Shown: in pieces, positions 24,015-34,503 of the stretch | Layout of the letters: the number at the start of each line of letters is the position of its first letter | How positions within the stretch are numbered: the first letter of the stretch is position 1 | Assembly (NCBI GenBank): GCA_944548615.1 | Contig: OX155964.1 | Span: 10,354,925 to 10,418,924 of the forward strand | DNA length: 64,000 nt | From: Micropterix aruncella | Taxonomy: Eukaryota; Arthropoda; Insecta; Lepidoptera; Micropterigidae | Direction: 5' to 3' | Notes under the pieces: model-generated | Database searches by the model: none | The model's input: the letters and a program-made list of their open reading frames with translations, nothing else | Told to the model about the DNA's origin: nothing | Made by a program: the position numbers and the translations under genes

Positions 24015-24282
24015 AAATAGACCATACAGCATTAACAGACGCTCGAATTTGGTTCGACGGACCGAATCTGAGGACCAACTCTGTTCTCTCAATACACGAC
24101 CAGATCGGCCCCCCTGAACAACCGTTAAAAAAGAAAAAATGGGCGAAATTATATTTAGAAGAACGCGACGAATTTAGTCGCATGCAGTTGATCAGAATAT
24201 TAGATAACGATGATTTTCCGCGAAATCTTCGAAGAATCATAAAATTTAGTTTGACCTATCATTACAAAAAAACGATACTGAT
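24015..24282 (+). pseudogene. Unassigned open-frame fragment
   Basis: A plus-strand frame without ATG start runs open for about 90 codons from 24015 to a TGA near 24283. It includes DARIWFDGPNLRTNSVL, KKKKWAKLYLEERDEFSRMQ, LIRILDNDDFPRNLRRI and IKFSLTYHYKK. The charged composition and GC-rich third positions look more like coding than the surroundings. After the TGA another frame starts MRKSCFCVLCDRKT. I do not recognise either. AATAAA at 24627 and a preceding GC-rich segment could mark a transcript end or a terminal repeat. It may be a fragment of a retroelement or of a host gene; no function is assigned. Confidence 0.3.
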
Positions 24283-25435
24283 ATGAGAAAAAGCTGTTTC
24301 TGCGTGTTATGCGATCGAAAAACCCTAAATCAAATGCGCGAACCTAGTAAGGAACGGACCGGAAGCAGACTCTGAGAACGACGAGAACATTCATTCCCCA
24401 CAAATACACAACTATTTCCCGGCACGACGTCACATTCCCCGAACGATCGCCCACCGGATAATCGAGAAACAACAATGACGAGCCGGGACAAGCGAAAACG
24501 GCAGGACGAAACATAAAGTGCAATGACGTTACAGGGAAAAGGATGATGGCTCAGTGCAATGCCATCGCGCAAGGAGCTACTGTGCGCTCATCAAACATAA
24601 TTGAAGTCATTCTTGTATCAGACTTGAATAAACGACTTCATAATTTGCAAACTTTATCGCGGCTTTTACTACGTACAAAAATGCCCGCGAAATGCGCAAG
24701 AACGACTTATTGCTAGGTTGAATTATCTTGCTTCAGGAAGAGAATTATAAGAACTGAAGTTTATATATTTTTTATTAATTTTTATTACCTAAATGTATAC
24801 AGCATATTCATTTATGAAAGAACATTGTAAATTGACACTAATATAGCCCTTTATTACATTTGAAATTAGCAAATAATATAAAGTAGGTATTATTTTGTCA
24901 TTTTTTATAAAAGATAAAGGAAAAAGATTTCTTTGCCAAATCTATTACGAACTTTTGCCGCACAAAATTCACGTTAGGTAGGTACGATTTCGATTTTACG
25001 TGATCTCCGATCTCCGATCATTCGCCCGAGTAAACAACCGTTTGGCTGTCGCCGCACGGTGGTCTGGAACACAGAGTCCTTGCCGGGATAGACCCTCATT
25101 CGAGGAGGCTACTGGATGTGAGCTGAGCCGACCGCAAGAAAGAGATTGCTGGCCATATTAGTAGCAACTGCACAAGAACCGTCGGCTACCGAGCTGCAGA
25201 CGGACAGATATGGTTCGGAAGCGAACCAAATCCATGGTCCGGTGACCAGTCGTACCAAATCCGAGCGTGTGTTAATACGTATTAATACTGTCAGAGACAA
25301 TGCCGAACGTCAGGCGGTTAATAACTTATGACAGCACCACAAGGAGCCAAAACGGCTAGCGACTAAGGAGCATCCCTTAAAAGAATGATGTTGGAAGTTG
25401 CTAGCAATGTCATAGACAGGGCAATGTCATAGACA
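24283..25435. other. Intergenic DNA without recognised gene
   Basis: 24340-24600 is moderately GC-rich, then AT-rich, then 25010-25330 is again GC-rich with only short frames. No terminal repeats could be paired. Confidence 0.3.
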
Positions 25436-25660
25436 TTTCGTAGATTGCCAAATTTGGCAATCTACTTGGCAAGGGGATCTACTTGCCAAACTTGGCCAGG
25501 GGATTGCCAAATTTGGCAATCCCCTTGCCAGCTGTGCAGAAATGAATGGGATGGTAATAATTGCTCTCCGTATCAGTCATTTAAAACGAACATCTTCTGA
25601 AACAAGTATCAGGCGTGCATGCGTTCGCAAGAGTGGCGGGCACAGGCGGGTGTTGGCACA
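25436..25660. repeat. Second copy of the TTGGCAATCC hairpin family
   Basis: Contains several small inverted and direct words: GATTGCCAAATTTGGCAATC twice (25444 and 25502), plus a middle TACTTGCCAAACTTGGCCAGG. The right side (GAATGGGATGG, CAGTCATTTAAAACG, CTTCTGAAACAAGTATCAGG, GGCGGGCACAGGCGGGTGTT) matches 21983-22093. The long arm of the 21.9 kb hairpin is broken up here. Confidence 0.65.
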
Positions 25661-26125
25661 AGACGGACTGTGTCACAGGCAAGTGGTAGATGGCTTCTCA
25701 ACACCGTTTGGAATGTCTGTTTGCGTCAACACCGTCTGCATGCTGACTAGAGACAGCGATGTTCGGTTCTAGACAGGGCATGAGACGTAGGCGTCGCGGC
25801 TTCACAAAAACGTTGTGGAATGCAAGCAAAGGAAATTACAACTTTATTTATTCTAGTTAACAACCCTAAGCAGAGAATTTAACATTTAAGGGTTTGAGCC
25901 GCAGGCGAACATTTTGGAGATTGCAGTGGTTAGCACTCCCAGGACTTGAGGAAAAACGTTTTTTACATTTAACTTGCGGTTATTCAGATATTTTTTTGTC
26001 AGTAACAAATTCAGTCAGTCACAGTTAAATGTCAAAAGTGGTTATTTGGGCCTGCATATAATCAACGACAGATTTTGTCTTGTCAGGAGTTTTATTCGAA
26101 AATTAAATCAAAATTAATCGAAAAT
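25661..26125. other. Intergenic DNA without recognised feature
   Basis: No supported gene. Short frames only. Confidence 0.35.
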
Positions 26126-26460
26126 CAAAATAGTACAACAAAACCTCACAGATGATGTAGCAGGATGTTGCCAAAGTAAAGAGCCAGTTTCTTGGTCTAC
26201 ATGTCTAATAGGCACTGAAGATGAAATAAATAAACGTACCTACATCTGATGCAAGTTATGATTCTTTAGGAAAAACTTGCTTGAATTCGCTCTGGCCAGA
26301 TGAAACACCACAACCCACTTGCAGAATAGTTTAGGATATCGCATTTTAACATTACAAACGCTATCAATCATAAAAAATCGATTAGCTGTTCTATTCAGGA
26401 TGCTGATCACAAACACTTGTATAGTGCTTATACGCACGGACTGTGTTTAATCGGAGAAAG
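26126..26460. pseudogene. Remnant shared with 27600-28200
   Basis: Phrases AGATGAAATAAATAAACGTA, GCAGAATAGTTTAGGATATC and CATTACAAACGCTATCAATC recur at 27628-27760 in the same orientation. At 26420-26455 the plus strand encodes LYSAYTHGLCLIG, while LYDAYTHELRLIVGG is encoded on the minus strand near 28120, so one copy has an inversion. Probably decayed pieces of the same unnamed transposon protein gene as 27880-28200. Not functional. Confidence 0.45.
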
Positions 26461-26619
26461 AATTGAGGCAAATAATATTGATTTTATAACAAAGTCCTAA
26501 ATCGAAAAAAGTTGTAGATTTCTTTAACTCAGTTTTTCAAGTAGACAAATATCGTGTACAAAATATTTCCTAATATCCCCCTAAACATATATTAAAAAAA
26601 AAAACAATTTTATTGTGTT

Positions 26620-26835
26620 TAGTTTCGCATATAGTTAGTTATCCATGGAAATGTTTCTCGGACAGTCGCGAACACATGTATAACTATTCCGATTACAATG
26701 AAGATAGTATTTAAACTAGCCGAAATTAGACGGTCACAAACATTCAAACAGACGGACAGACGGACCGACAGACGACGGAATGTCACCAACCAATAAGGTT
26801 CCATTTGCGCGATTGGTACGGAATACTAAAAAGCA
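26620..26835 (+). repeat. Dispersed repeat with CAGACGGACAGACGG run
   Basis: Carries AAACAGACGGACAGACGGAC and ends near GGTACGGAATACTAAAAAGC, the degenerate form of the ending at 23740. The long plus-strand frame 26780-27223 runs from this repeat into a MITE and is not a gene. Confidence 0.5.
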
Positions 26836-27133
26836 AAAAGACAGTATACACGACAGGGAAAGGAACAACGAGAACAGACCTCAACAGGACCAGGGTGGCC
26901 TTCCGCCCGGGTTTTCCCGGACCGGGTGTTTTTTAGAGCATTCAGGGAAGTCAGGGCGAGTTATTGTTGTCGTTAGGAAAGTTACAGCCGCAAGCGCCGA
27001 AGCAGCGTTTTTTGCTTTGGGGACCCGCGCCGGCGCACTATGGAAAGTATCACTTATTTTCTTATCCGAAATCCATAACTTTTTTGTTTATTACGACAGG
27101 TCTGAAATTTTTGCTACATATATTACGGAGCTC

Positions 27134-27455
27134 TCTAGACGATCACGCATCCTTGAAAAGCTTAGCGACGCGGGTTGGGAGGGGATCGTAAACCGCAGGA
27201 AATATGCAAATATTTTTTTGTAATATTACCAAAAATGCCTAATTTTGTAGTTTATACCAGGGAGTCACGTTAATCAAACGTAATTGATTGATCACGTAAT
27301 GATGAACGTGACTCCCTGGTATAAAAGTACAAAATTAAGCATTTCTCGTAAATATAAAAAATTAAAAATATTTGCATATTTCCTGCGGTTTACGATCCCC
27401 TCCCAGCCCGCGACGCGATGCTTGACAAGCATGCTTGATCGTCTAGAGAGCCCTT
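27134..27455. mobile_element. Palindromic MITE, copy 2 (long TIRs)
   Basis: Same element as 1180-1499. Left arm CTCTCTAGACGATCA, GACGCGGGTTGGGAGGGGAT, GGAAATATGCAAATATTT, ACCAGGGAGTCACGT; right arm the mirror, ending TGATCGTCTAGAGAGCCC. Arms are about 140 bp and better matched than in copy 1. The centre holds GTAATTGATTGATCACGTAA. Non-coding. Confidence 0.85.
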
Positions 27456-27599
27456 TATAGCTTTTCAGTGAATAATAATTTACATCAATATGATGTATTG
27501 TTATTAATCTGCAGGTTTCACCGACCTGTATTTTAAAATATCACACTTACTTTAATGTCATATTTTTATTCAAAAACGTTATAATAGTTTCTTAACAAT

Positions 27600-28210
27600 G
27601 TATTGATCTACAGGTATAATAGACACAAAAGATGAAATAAATAAATGTCCATCTGGTGTGTTATGAGTCTTTTGAAGAACTTGTCCCAGCGCAAATGCAG
27701 AATAATTTAAAATTTCGCATTTTATCATTACATACAAACGCCATCATCAATCATCAATAATCGATTTGTTATGTGATCTAACAAATCCTGTAATTTTAGT
27801 TTAACACCACATTAGTAACCTGAAGACCTCAGGATAACTTTATTGGCCTCTTGAAGTTTATAATAAGGTGGAAAGAATGAAGGATTTTTTAAATGCAGGC
27901 AATCTCTTAAATATAAATATTGAGCTTTAGTCAATTCTAAGCCATGGCAATAAAAATGCTCAAAGCTTCCATTCCGTAAAAGGCATCAATAGCTCAGTTT
28001 CCTCAACGATGTTTCGTAAACTAACTTGTTTATCTTCTTTGGATTCCGATCTTATAAACTCAATATTTTCCCCCCATTTCCTCCAACGATTAATCGCAGT
28101 TCGTGCGTATAAGCATCATACAAGTGTATGACACCAGAATGCTTGAATAGGTTAGCATTTTTACGTTTCTCGCTTGGTAGGGACGAGTTTTTATTTTAAT
28201 GTAAGATCCA
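27600..28210 (-). pseudogene. Fragment of unnamed transposon protein (minus strand)
   Basis: Reading the minus strand from about 28170 gives NLFKHSGVIHLYDAYTHELR, an interrupted stretch, then GLELTKAQYLYLRDCLH, NPSFFPPYYKLQEANKVI. The second block (LTKxQYxxLR, then FPPYYKLQEA) has the same layout as VELTRDKYKYLRHWL..APYKKIPEEK in the 11391 pseudogene, so I take both as members of one protein family. Stops interrupt it. The first third (27600-27800) is non-coding and is repeated at 26220-26400. Confidence 0.45.
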
Positions 28211-28792
28211 TCCCGATCTCCAGCAGACGTTCCAGCGGCTCTAAATTCTTGCATTATCTCAATATCTAGTAAATTGCGGTATAAACGTTTTTTGTATGTT
28301 ATTCATAATATTATCTAGGTCATGTTCAATATACACCAATTTTCAATGTCTTGACATTGAAAAGTATTACTACAAATAAATTGCTTCACGCTCAATATAT
28401 CTCTTCCACTTTTGATGTAGATAAGACTTAACTCGCGTCTAACACATTAACTTTGTAAGTCCTGACGTTCCAAAAATAATGTTTTAGTTTATTTGTCTCT
28501 ACTCTTTATTGTGAAATTTCACGATGGGCGGGTTTATTGTCATATAACAATCTCTTACAACCTACTATGAAGTGTTTATATTGATGCGTGCGTGTAACAT
28601 GTATGTAAGTGTCTGTCTTGTTATTGCGTTTTCATCGACAGAGTAGAAAATGCAATTCCGTTAATTTGATCCCAACGGAAAATGGTGACCCAGCCGGAAA
28701 TTAGTGGTGGCCTGTTGTCCTTTAAAAAAACACTAACACTATAAATGTGATTCAGACAGGAAAATATATTTTCTCATAATGGCGGCTACAAC
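28211..28792. other. Intergenic DNA without recognised feature
   Basis: No supported ORF or repeat match. Confidence 0.35.
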
Positions 28793-29652
28793 CTTAGGCT
28801 AAAGTGAATAAATGTACTCTTCACTGCTGCTGTCACAAAAGTAATACTGAAAGTAATACTCCTCCTCTGAAGCAAGTGGACAAATTCAAATACCTTGGTA
28901 GCACTATAACAGCAAAATGTGACCTTGACTCTGAACTGAACGGGAGGATAGGAGCTGCTTCTGCAGCTTTCGGTAAACTCCGTAGCAAAGTCTTCAGCTC
29001 ACACGACATCAAGCTGGGAACAAAAGTGTCTGTCTACATGGCGATCGTCCTCCCAAACCTCCTCTACTCGTCAGAGACATGGTGCCCATACCGAAAGCAC
29101 ATTCGCGCACTTGACAAATTCCACCTTCGATGCCTACGCGACTTAATGAACATCAAGTGGTCGGACCGTGTGAGGAACACGGAAGTTCTTCGACGCGCTA
29201 AAGTCAGCGGAATAGAAGCATACATGATGCGACGACAGCTGAGATGGTGCGGACATGTCTCCCGTATGCCTGATGAGAGAGTGGCAAAGCGTATCTTTTA
29301 CGCCGAACTAAAGAACGGCAAGCGGAAACAAGGCGGCCAGCTCCTCAGATACAAGGATACTCAGAAGAGGCATATGAAAAGGTGCAACATTGAACCCTCT
29401 CAGTGGGAGAGTAAAGCGAAAGATCGCCCAGGATGGAGACTGCTAGTGCAGGGCAATGTAGATAATTTTGAAAAGAAGAGGCTGCTCGACTTAGATGCCA
29501 AGCGCGACGAGCTAAAGGCCCGACCACCGGCGGCCATAAAGTATAATTACGTCGATGGTGTCTTGACTTGCGCCAAATGTGCACGCACATTCAAAGCCAA
29601 GATCGGCTACATCAGTCACCTGAGGGCTCACCAGCAAAACCCCCAACAATAA
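28793..29652 (+). CDS. Non-LTR retrotransposon RT, C-terminal part with zinc finger (5'-truncated)
   Basis: A single open frame of 282 codons from 28804, with no ATG needed because the copy is truncated inside the protein. It starts just after the catalytic YADD region. [21 protein letters not shown] and [16 protein letters not shown] are the thumb-like part, [17 protein letters not shown] follows, then [37 protein letters not shown] and [19 protein letters not shown]. The C-terminus (residues about 255-275) is a C2H2-type zinc finger, [21 protein letters not shown], common at the end of some insect LINE proteins and presumably nucleic-acid binding. It ends at 29652, followed by TAA repeats and an A-rich tail to about 29690. 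There is no stop or frameshift, suggesting a young insertion. The protein would lack catalysis because the palm domain is absent. Confidence 0.85.
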
Positions 29653-30450
29653 TAATAATTTAAAAAAAATAAAATAAAAAAAAGCAAGAATGCAAGAATC
29701 TAGAATGCAATCGCTGTGGCCGAATACGGCTAGAAGGATATATATAATACTGAAAAATGATTGACAAAATATTTCGTGCTGAAAATAGCACGTCAGTCTT
29801 GCTAACGATTCAAAATGTTATGTCTGAATTAATTGGACTAATTTGTGCTTTTAAAGCACGAGAGGACTTACAAGGTTAAATAAAAATCATTTCTTAAACT
29901 CATATCCGCTAACCAGCTATTTCGAACAACTTCATATTGTAAATATAGGTTAGCTCTAAAATATTGCATGCAGGCAATAAGCTCGCTTTTTCTTACGAAT
30001 AAAGTGCTTTTATTATTATTAAATATATACTATTTCTAATAAATATTGATTTCCTTTATATAGTAAACAAGAATCGATTGCAACGTGTGCAATAACGATA
30101 AATTGCGCAAACCGCAAGAAAAATACGATCACCAAATAAATATCTCAATTTTGGTTTACATCTTCTATTATCTATAAGTCGACATAATAGCGATTATTGA
30201 TAATAGAAAGAAAATAAATTAAATAACATTATCTATCAAAATTATCAAACGCAAACCGCAAAACCATAATTCGGTCGCGAACGATATATATACTTCAGAT
30301 AATCATTTATAAAAGCTAAGATGGGAAATGATGGCAGCTAATTTTAATATGTTGTATCTGAATACATTATTAACGAGAATCAACTACTTCTAGAACTTCG
30401 GCAAGTTTTGATAACAGTTAAAACCTTCAATAAAATTGATGATTATCAAC
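29653..30450. other. LINE tail and AT-rich DNA
   Basis: 29653-29690 is the TAATAATAA/A-rich tail of the preceding LINE. 29940-30020 (AGGTTAGCTCTAAAATATTG, GGCAATAAGCTCGC, TTATTATTATTAA) is a second copy of the 3' tail of the CR1-like family also seen at 30825-30900. The rest is AT-rich without gene. Confidence 0.5.
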
Positions 30451-30452
30451 CT

Positions 30453-30905
30453 GCTAAATCAACCTGCTACTCTCTATCCCTAGTCACAGCAGTGACTTCT
30501 TCTCATTCTCTTTCACCGTGCATGGAACCCGTCTTTGGAATGCTTTGCCGAAAATGTGAGAACCGCGCCAAGCATAACAACTTTTAAAAACAGACTCAGG
30601 GAGCATTTGAAATCCTCCAGATAAATTCCCTTTCCCCTCCTATTCCCCTCCTTTTAAAACTTTAGCGTCCTTATAGGTGTTAGATTATTTTGATGTGGCA
30701 AATTTGTGTCCACAAAGAGTAAAGTATATACTTCTTTCTATCCTCCTCTATTTTATTTGTCATACTCTTTATATAGGTTAAGTTATGTAGTCTACTCGCA
30801 AATAATGTTATTACAATAGTATAGGTTAGCTCTAAAATATTGCCTGCAGGCAATAAGCTCGCCTTTTCTTAAGAATAAAGAGTTTTATTATTATTATTAT
30901 TATGA
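30453..30905 (+). pseudogene. CR1-like LINE 3' end (RT C-terminus and UTR)
   Basis: The first 160 bp encode, in broken frames, SSDFFSFSFTVHGTRLWNAL, a stop, then wording equivalent to FKNRLREHLKSS. This is the conserved C-terminal end of the RT also seen at 56309-56734 (CVHGARLWNDLP...SFKTHLEDY). A 3' UTR follows and ends GGCAATAAGCTCGCC, AATAAAGAGTTTT and a TTATTATTATTATTATTAT tail. 5'-truncated and non-functional. Confidence 0.7.
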
Positions 30906-31129
30906 TTATCATTAAAATACATGGGTGTAAATAATTGCAATATTTTAGAATATAGTAACATTTACATACCTGAAATAAGTTACGCGCGTTAGAGTAGTTA
31001 AATTATGTTTTATTTTAGACAGGTTGAAAATGACGTTATAACGGTGGTGTAATATTACTGCCCGCTTCATCTAATCCAAGAAACGCTGCCAAACGATTAG
31101 CAGGGGGTTTTCTGATTTAAGGGGATCCA
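30906..31129. other. Intergenic DNA without recognised feature
   Basis: AT-rich; no feature supported. Confidence 0.3.
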
Positions 31130-31620
31130 AATCGACCGCACGCTCGCATTCAATCGTACTTTCACGATTTTTCTGAAATCTATTGGTCCAGCATGAAAAT
31201 TTAACATTTTATTCTTTTATTCTTTTAAGTGTATGAGTTTTTAATTAGTGACATCCTTGAAATGGGTGGATCAGTACAAGTAACAAAACAAATTTTGATT
31301 AAAAAAAAGCTTTTTTTTTAAACTTGAAAAAAAATAGATTCTGTAAAATAGCATAAAGAGTTGAACGCGTTGCGCCATCTAGCGGTAGGTGAAATGTCAA
31401 GAATATTGTTTCTTCGCGATTATGTGTCTATTGCTAGATGGAGCAACGCGCTCAACGCTTGTCAAACTTTTACCTATTTATCAGTCAATTTTTTCGAAGT
31501 AACAAATAAAAACATTTTTTTGCTTTTATTCCAATAAAAATATTAAAAGTTGCATATATGCTCGTACTGATTCACCCACTTAAAGGTGTCACTAATTAAA
31601 AACATGCTGTATAGTCTGCA
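31130..31620. repeat. Dispersed repeat with inverted TTGAGCGCGTTGCGCCATC words, copy 1
   Basis: Shared with 40030-40830: CAATCGTACTTTC.CGATTT, then AGAGTTGAACGCGTTGCGCC (31358) and, inverted 85 bp later, GGAGCAACGCGCTCAAC (31439), then GTCAAACTTTTA. The inverted pair forms a stem with about 80 bp loop in both copies. Non-coding, class unknown. Confidence 0.65.
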
Positions 31621-32317
31621 ACGAAATATTTTTGTCAAATCAAATTTATATAGTATTTGACTCTAAAAGTTTAAGTTTGTAACATATTTTGATGAAATTA
31701 CGGATATTATAATACAATCAGGCTGAAAGAATGCATTTATTAATTTTTAATGGTTGGTAATGGACACGTGAGTGAGGAAAAACTCTGCGCGCAAAGAAGA
31801 AACGACTAGAATCCACGCTTGAGCTAATGTCCTTTGTGTTTATAGCGTTTCTACTTTAGACTAACACGGCACTTCCATTAGCCGCATGTGTAATTTCATT
31901 AATGAGCGCAGCAGCGATGGGCATTTGGGATTCGAGTCGATTCGGTTGGCGGTACTGAAGTCGACATCATTTTCGCAATAATCGTGGTGATATTATTATA
32001 CAAGAATATTCACACAATATGTCGGACATTATAGATACCCAACCCTCACAATAACGCTCTCGCTCACACTACACACCCACACACTTAACACACTCCCTAA
32101 GGACAAGCCTTTTATGTACTAGTTTTGTTGAGGTATTTTATTTTTACTAAGTAGCTGTCAACGAAATCAATGTAATTTTATTGAAATCCGTAACCGGTTT
32201 TATTTGTAATGTAACTATATTTCGAAATTGTAATTATTCACTGTAATACTCTGTGGAATTTCCAAAATAAAGAAGTGATTTGAATTAAATTACATGTTTG
32301 TATACGAAAAGTCATAC
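31621..32317. other. Intergenic DNA without recognised feature
   Basis: No supported gene or repeat match. CACACTACACACCCACACAC at 32071 is low complexity. Confidence 0.35.
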
Positions 32318-32725
32318 ACTGAGAGAAATATAACGATGTAATACATGTAAATACGCATGTTCCAACAAGAATTACGTAAATAGCGCATACAGTGGTCCAT
32401 ACGTATGAACTAACATGACGTGTAACGGTGTTGGCGTGACGGTAATTACCGTGTCGTAATGTTAAAACATAATGTTATTATATCACATCGCGCTCTAGGA
32501 TACTCACTTATAACATGACAGCATGTGGTAGTATACGTACGGTTATAGTCGGACACATTTCCGTATTAACAGTAAGGAAAATGTTGACACATATAATCGA
32601 GTAATAGAGTTTTAACAAAATTCCTTATAATTCAACAATATGGCGATTGAAACATCGTTATTCCGTATAAAACCGTATTAACAAAATCGTAATGTAAGAA
32701 TCATTCCAACATTTTTCTCAGTGTA
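32318..32725 (+). mobile_element. MITE with CACTGAGA termini, copy 1
   Basis: Begins CACTGAGAGAAATATAACGA and ends ACATTTTTCTCAGTG, flanked by TA on both sides (ATA|CACTGAG..CTCAGTG|TAT), as for Tc1/mariner-type targets. The internal sequence (GATGTAATACATGTAAATAC, GTGTCGTAATGTTAAAACAT) is found reversed in the copy at 55434-55827. No ORF. Confidence 0.8.
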
Positions 32726-33019
32726 TGAATAAACGCCAATCGTATTATCAAAGAAAAAAGATATTGAACGTTCTGCATTTTGCTGATCCTCCAATGCATC
32801 GGTGGAGGTTGTGCATATTTGATGCACTGCATAAAACTAAACGTAATGTTTGTTGATATTACAATACTTTATGCAAATCCTCCAATACGAACCACCTCCA
32901 CTTTTGTCCATTAATATACATTGTTACAGCATCCCTTAATTACAACTTCTGAAAACTTGTTGGCGCTTGATCGTCTGCGCTTGCAATAAACGTCCATTGG
33001 AGGAAATGCATAACTTTTA
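32726..33019. other. Intergenic DNA without recognised feature
   Basis: Nothing supported apart from a small pair of words (GATCCTCCAATGCAT at 32783 and CAAATCCTCCAATACG at 32875). Confidence 0.3.
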
Positions 33020-33370
33020 GCATTGATTATACTCGTATATTGTATTAGATTGCTCAACTTCATAATACATTTTGGCAACATTTCTGCACCGCTGAAATGC
33101 AGGTGGCACTGATAGCATTGACGGCGAAACTGAAAGAATTTTATTTTGCTATCTATAATAACAATGATAATGAACGAGTCTTTTACAAAGGAATAATAAA
33201 AACCCAATAATTTAACCAATGATAACAATAATAACATTCTATTATTAGAACCTTCTATCGTTTTTTTTATATAGGCTGTATAACATCACAGCAATAATAC
33301 GGAGAGATGAAATGCTATTTGTTAGTCTATCTGAACTTTAAAATGCGTAATTATTACGTATTGAGACATA
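33020..33370 (+). mobile_element. Partial copy of the TGCAA-target TIR element
   Basis: Left terminus CATTGATTATACTCGTATAT then TTAGATTGCTCAAC, followed by TTTTGGCAACA, GAAATGCAGGTGGCACTGAT, AACCCAATAATTTAACCAAT and GGAGAGATGAAATGC. All match 61991-62330 in order. The right terminus is not found; the copy is truncated where the next repeat starts. Confidence 0.75.
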
Positions 33371-33999
33371 TATATCAAAGTAAACATTGTCATCTTTATG
33401 TAAATGATATTACAAGTGAATGTATTATAAAGAATAAAAAGCACGACTGCCGTGTTACAGAAAGTGACTATTGCATTTATAATTATAATTTATTATGGTT
33501 TTTATATGAAATATTTGTGGTTTATGTATTTATCCATTTAGATACATGTATATTTCCGGAATGTTCTCAATCATACCGTTCATTTGACACTAAGCATGAT
33601 ATATTTACGGTAATTTATTGACATTTGGACATTTAGACAAGTATTTTTTTATATTTGGACAGTTTATAAATTATGGTGGAATAAAAAAATCAGGGTTTTA
33701 TCATTAATACATACCGGATTTTTTCGAGTACAATAGCGTAGTTTTATAATTTTCCATTTGGACATTTAAGACAGTTAGACATTTTCCATTTGGACAGTTA
33801 ATGCTAAAATTCTAAAATACCACACACTTCTAAATTGGTTCAAGCGCTTAGAAATTATGGTGGAATCGAGAAACGGAAAACTCACATAGATGAACACATA
33901 CACTCATTTTTTGTTGAAATCGAAAGCAAAACGTTGAAATTGGAGGTTCTGTATATCGGAGGACCTGCATAAGGCATTGCGAGACAAAATAAAATAAAT
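33371..33999 (-). repeat. Dispersed repeat, inverted copy (TGTCCAAATGTC family)
   Basis: 33575-33850 read from the minus strand (AGTGTGTGGTATT, GTCTAAATGTCCAAATGTCA, then TAGTGTCAAATGAACGGT) matches plus-strand copies at 36690-36890 and 56820-57020. The copy also contains extra CATTTGGACATTTA-type words at 33623, 33757 and 33797, a local expansion. The frame at 33307-33621 spans two repeats and is not a gene. Confidence 0.6.
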
Positions 34000-34503
34000 T
34001 AATAGTTTTTAAAAAAACACGCTTTTATAAATGCACGTAAAATCCACTCATCAGACCTTGAAACCTAATCGTGGTCAAAGTTCATTCCGAGACTTTTCTA
34101 ACAAGTCCAAACACAGCTATGATACGGATGTTCCATCATGAAGTTCCAGTTCATATCTTCCGACTCCATCATCACATCAGTTCGACAGTACCATATTATT
34201 GTATTGTCATCAGAACTACATACAGCTGCCAATTTTCATGACGCTACGATCCTTGGAAGATGGTTAAATTAGTTACCTCAGATTCCATTACATAGTTAGT
34301 TACATACAGGTCGACCTAATAAAAGCGTGTTAATAAAACGCACTGAATTATACCGCAGTGGGCGGTAAGCGTTTTTACACTATGATATGCACGGGGACTA
34401 GCAGATTGCTAGTCCCCGTACGTATCATATAGGGCTTATATATAACCTTAGATTCTATTACATAGTTCGTTACATACAGGTCGACCTAATAAAATCGTGT
34501 TAA
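34000..34503 (+). repeat. Dispersed repeat, copy 1 (ACCTTGAAACCTAATCGTGG family)
   Basis: 34050-34332 is nearly identical to 36359-36647 (AAGTTCATTCC.AGACTTTTC, GTTCCATCATGAAGTTCCAG, CATGACGCTACGA.CCTTGG, ending TAATAAAAGCGTGTTAA). The last 60 bp (AGATTC.ATTACATAGTT.GTTACAT, ACAGGTCGACCTAATAAAA) are repeated at 34450-34503, so the 3' end is tandemly duplicated around a hairpin at 34394-34422. It looks like the 3' end of a retroposon family; no protein encoded. Confidence 0.75.
34394..34422. repeat. Hairpin, ACGGGGACTAGCA arms
   Basis: ACGGGGACTAGCA, GAT, TGCTAGTCCCCGT: 13-bp perfect arms with a 3-bp loop, extended imperfectly by TATGATA/TATCATA outside. Confidence 0.85.

Noticed and set aside
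26780..27223. 147-codon plus-strand frame
   Set aside because: It runs through a dispersed repeat and into the palindromic MITE at 27134; no motif.
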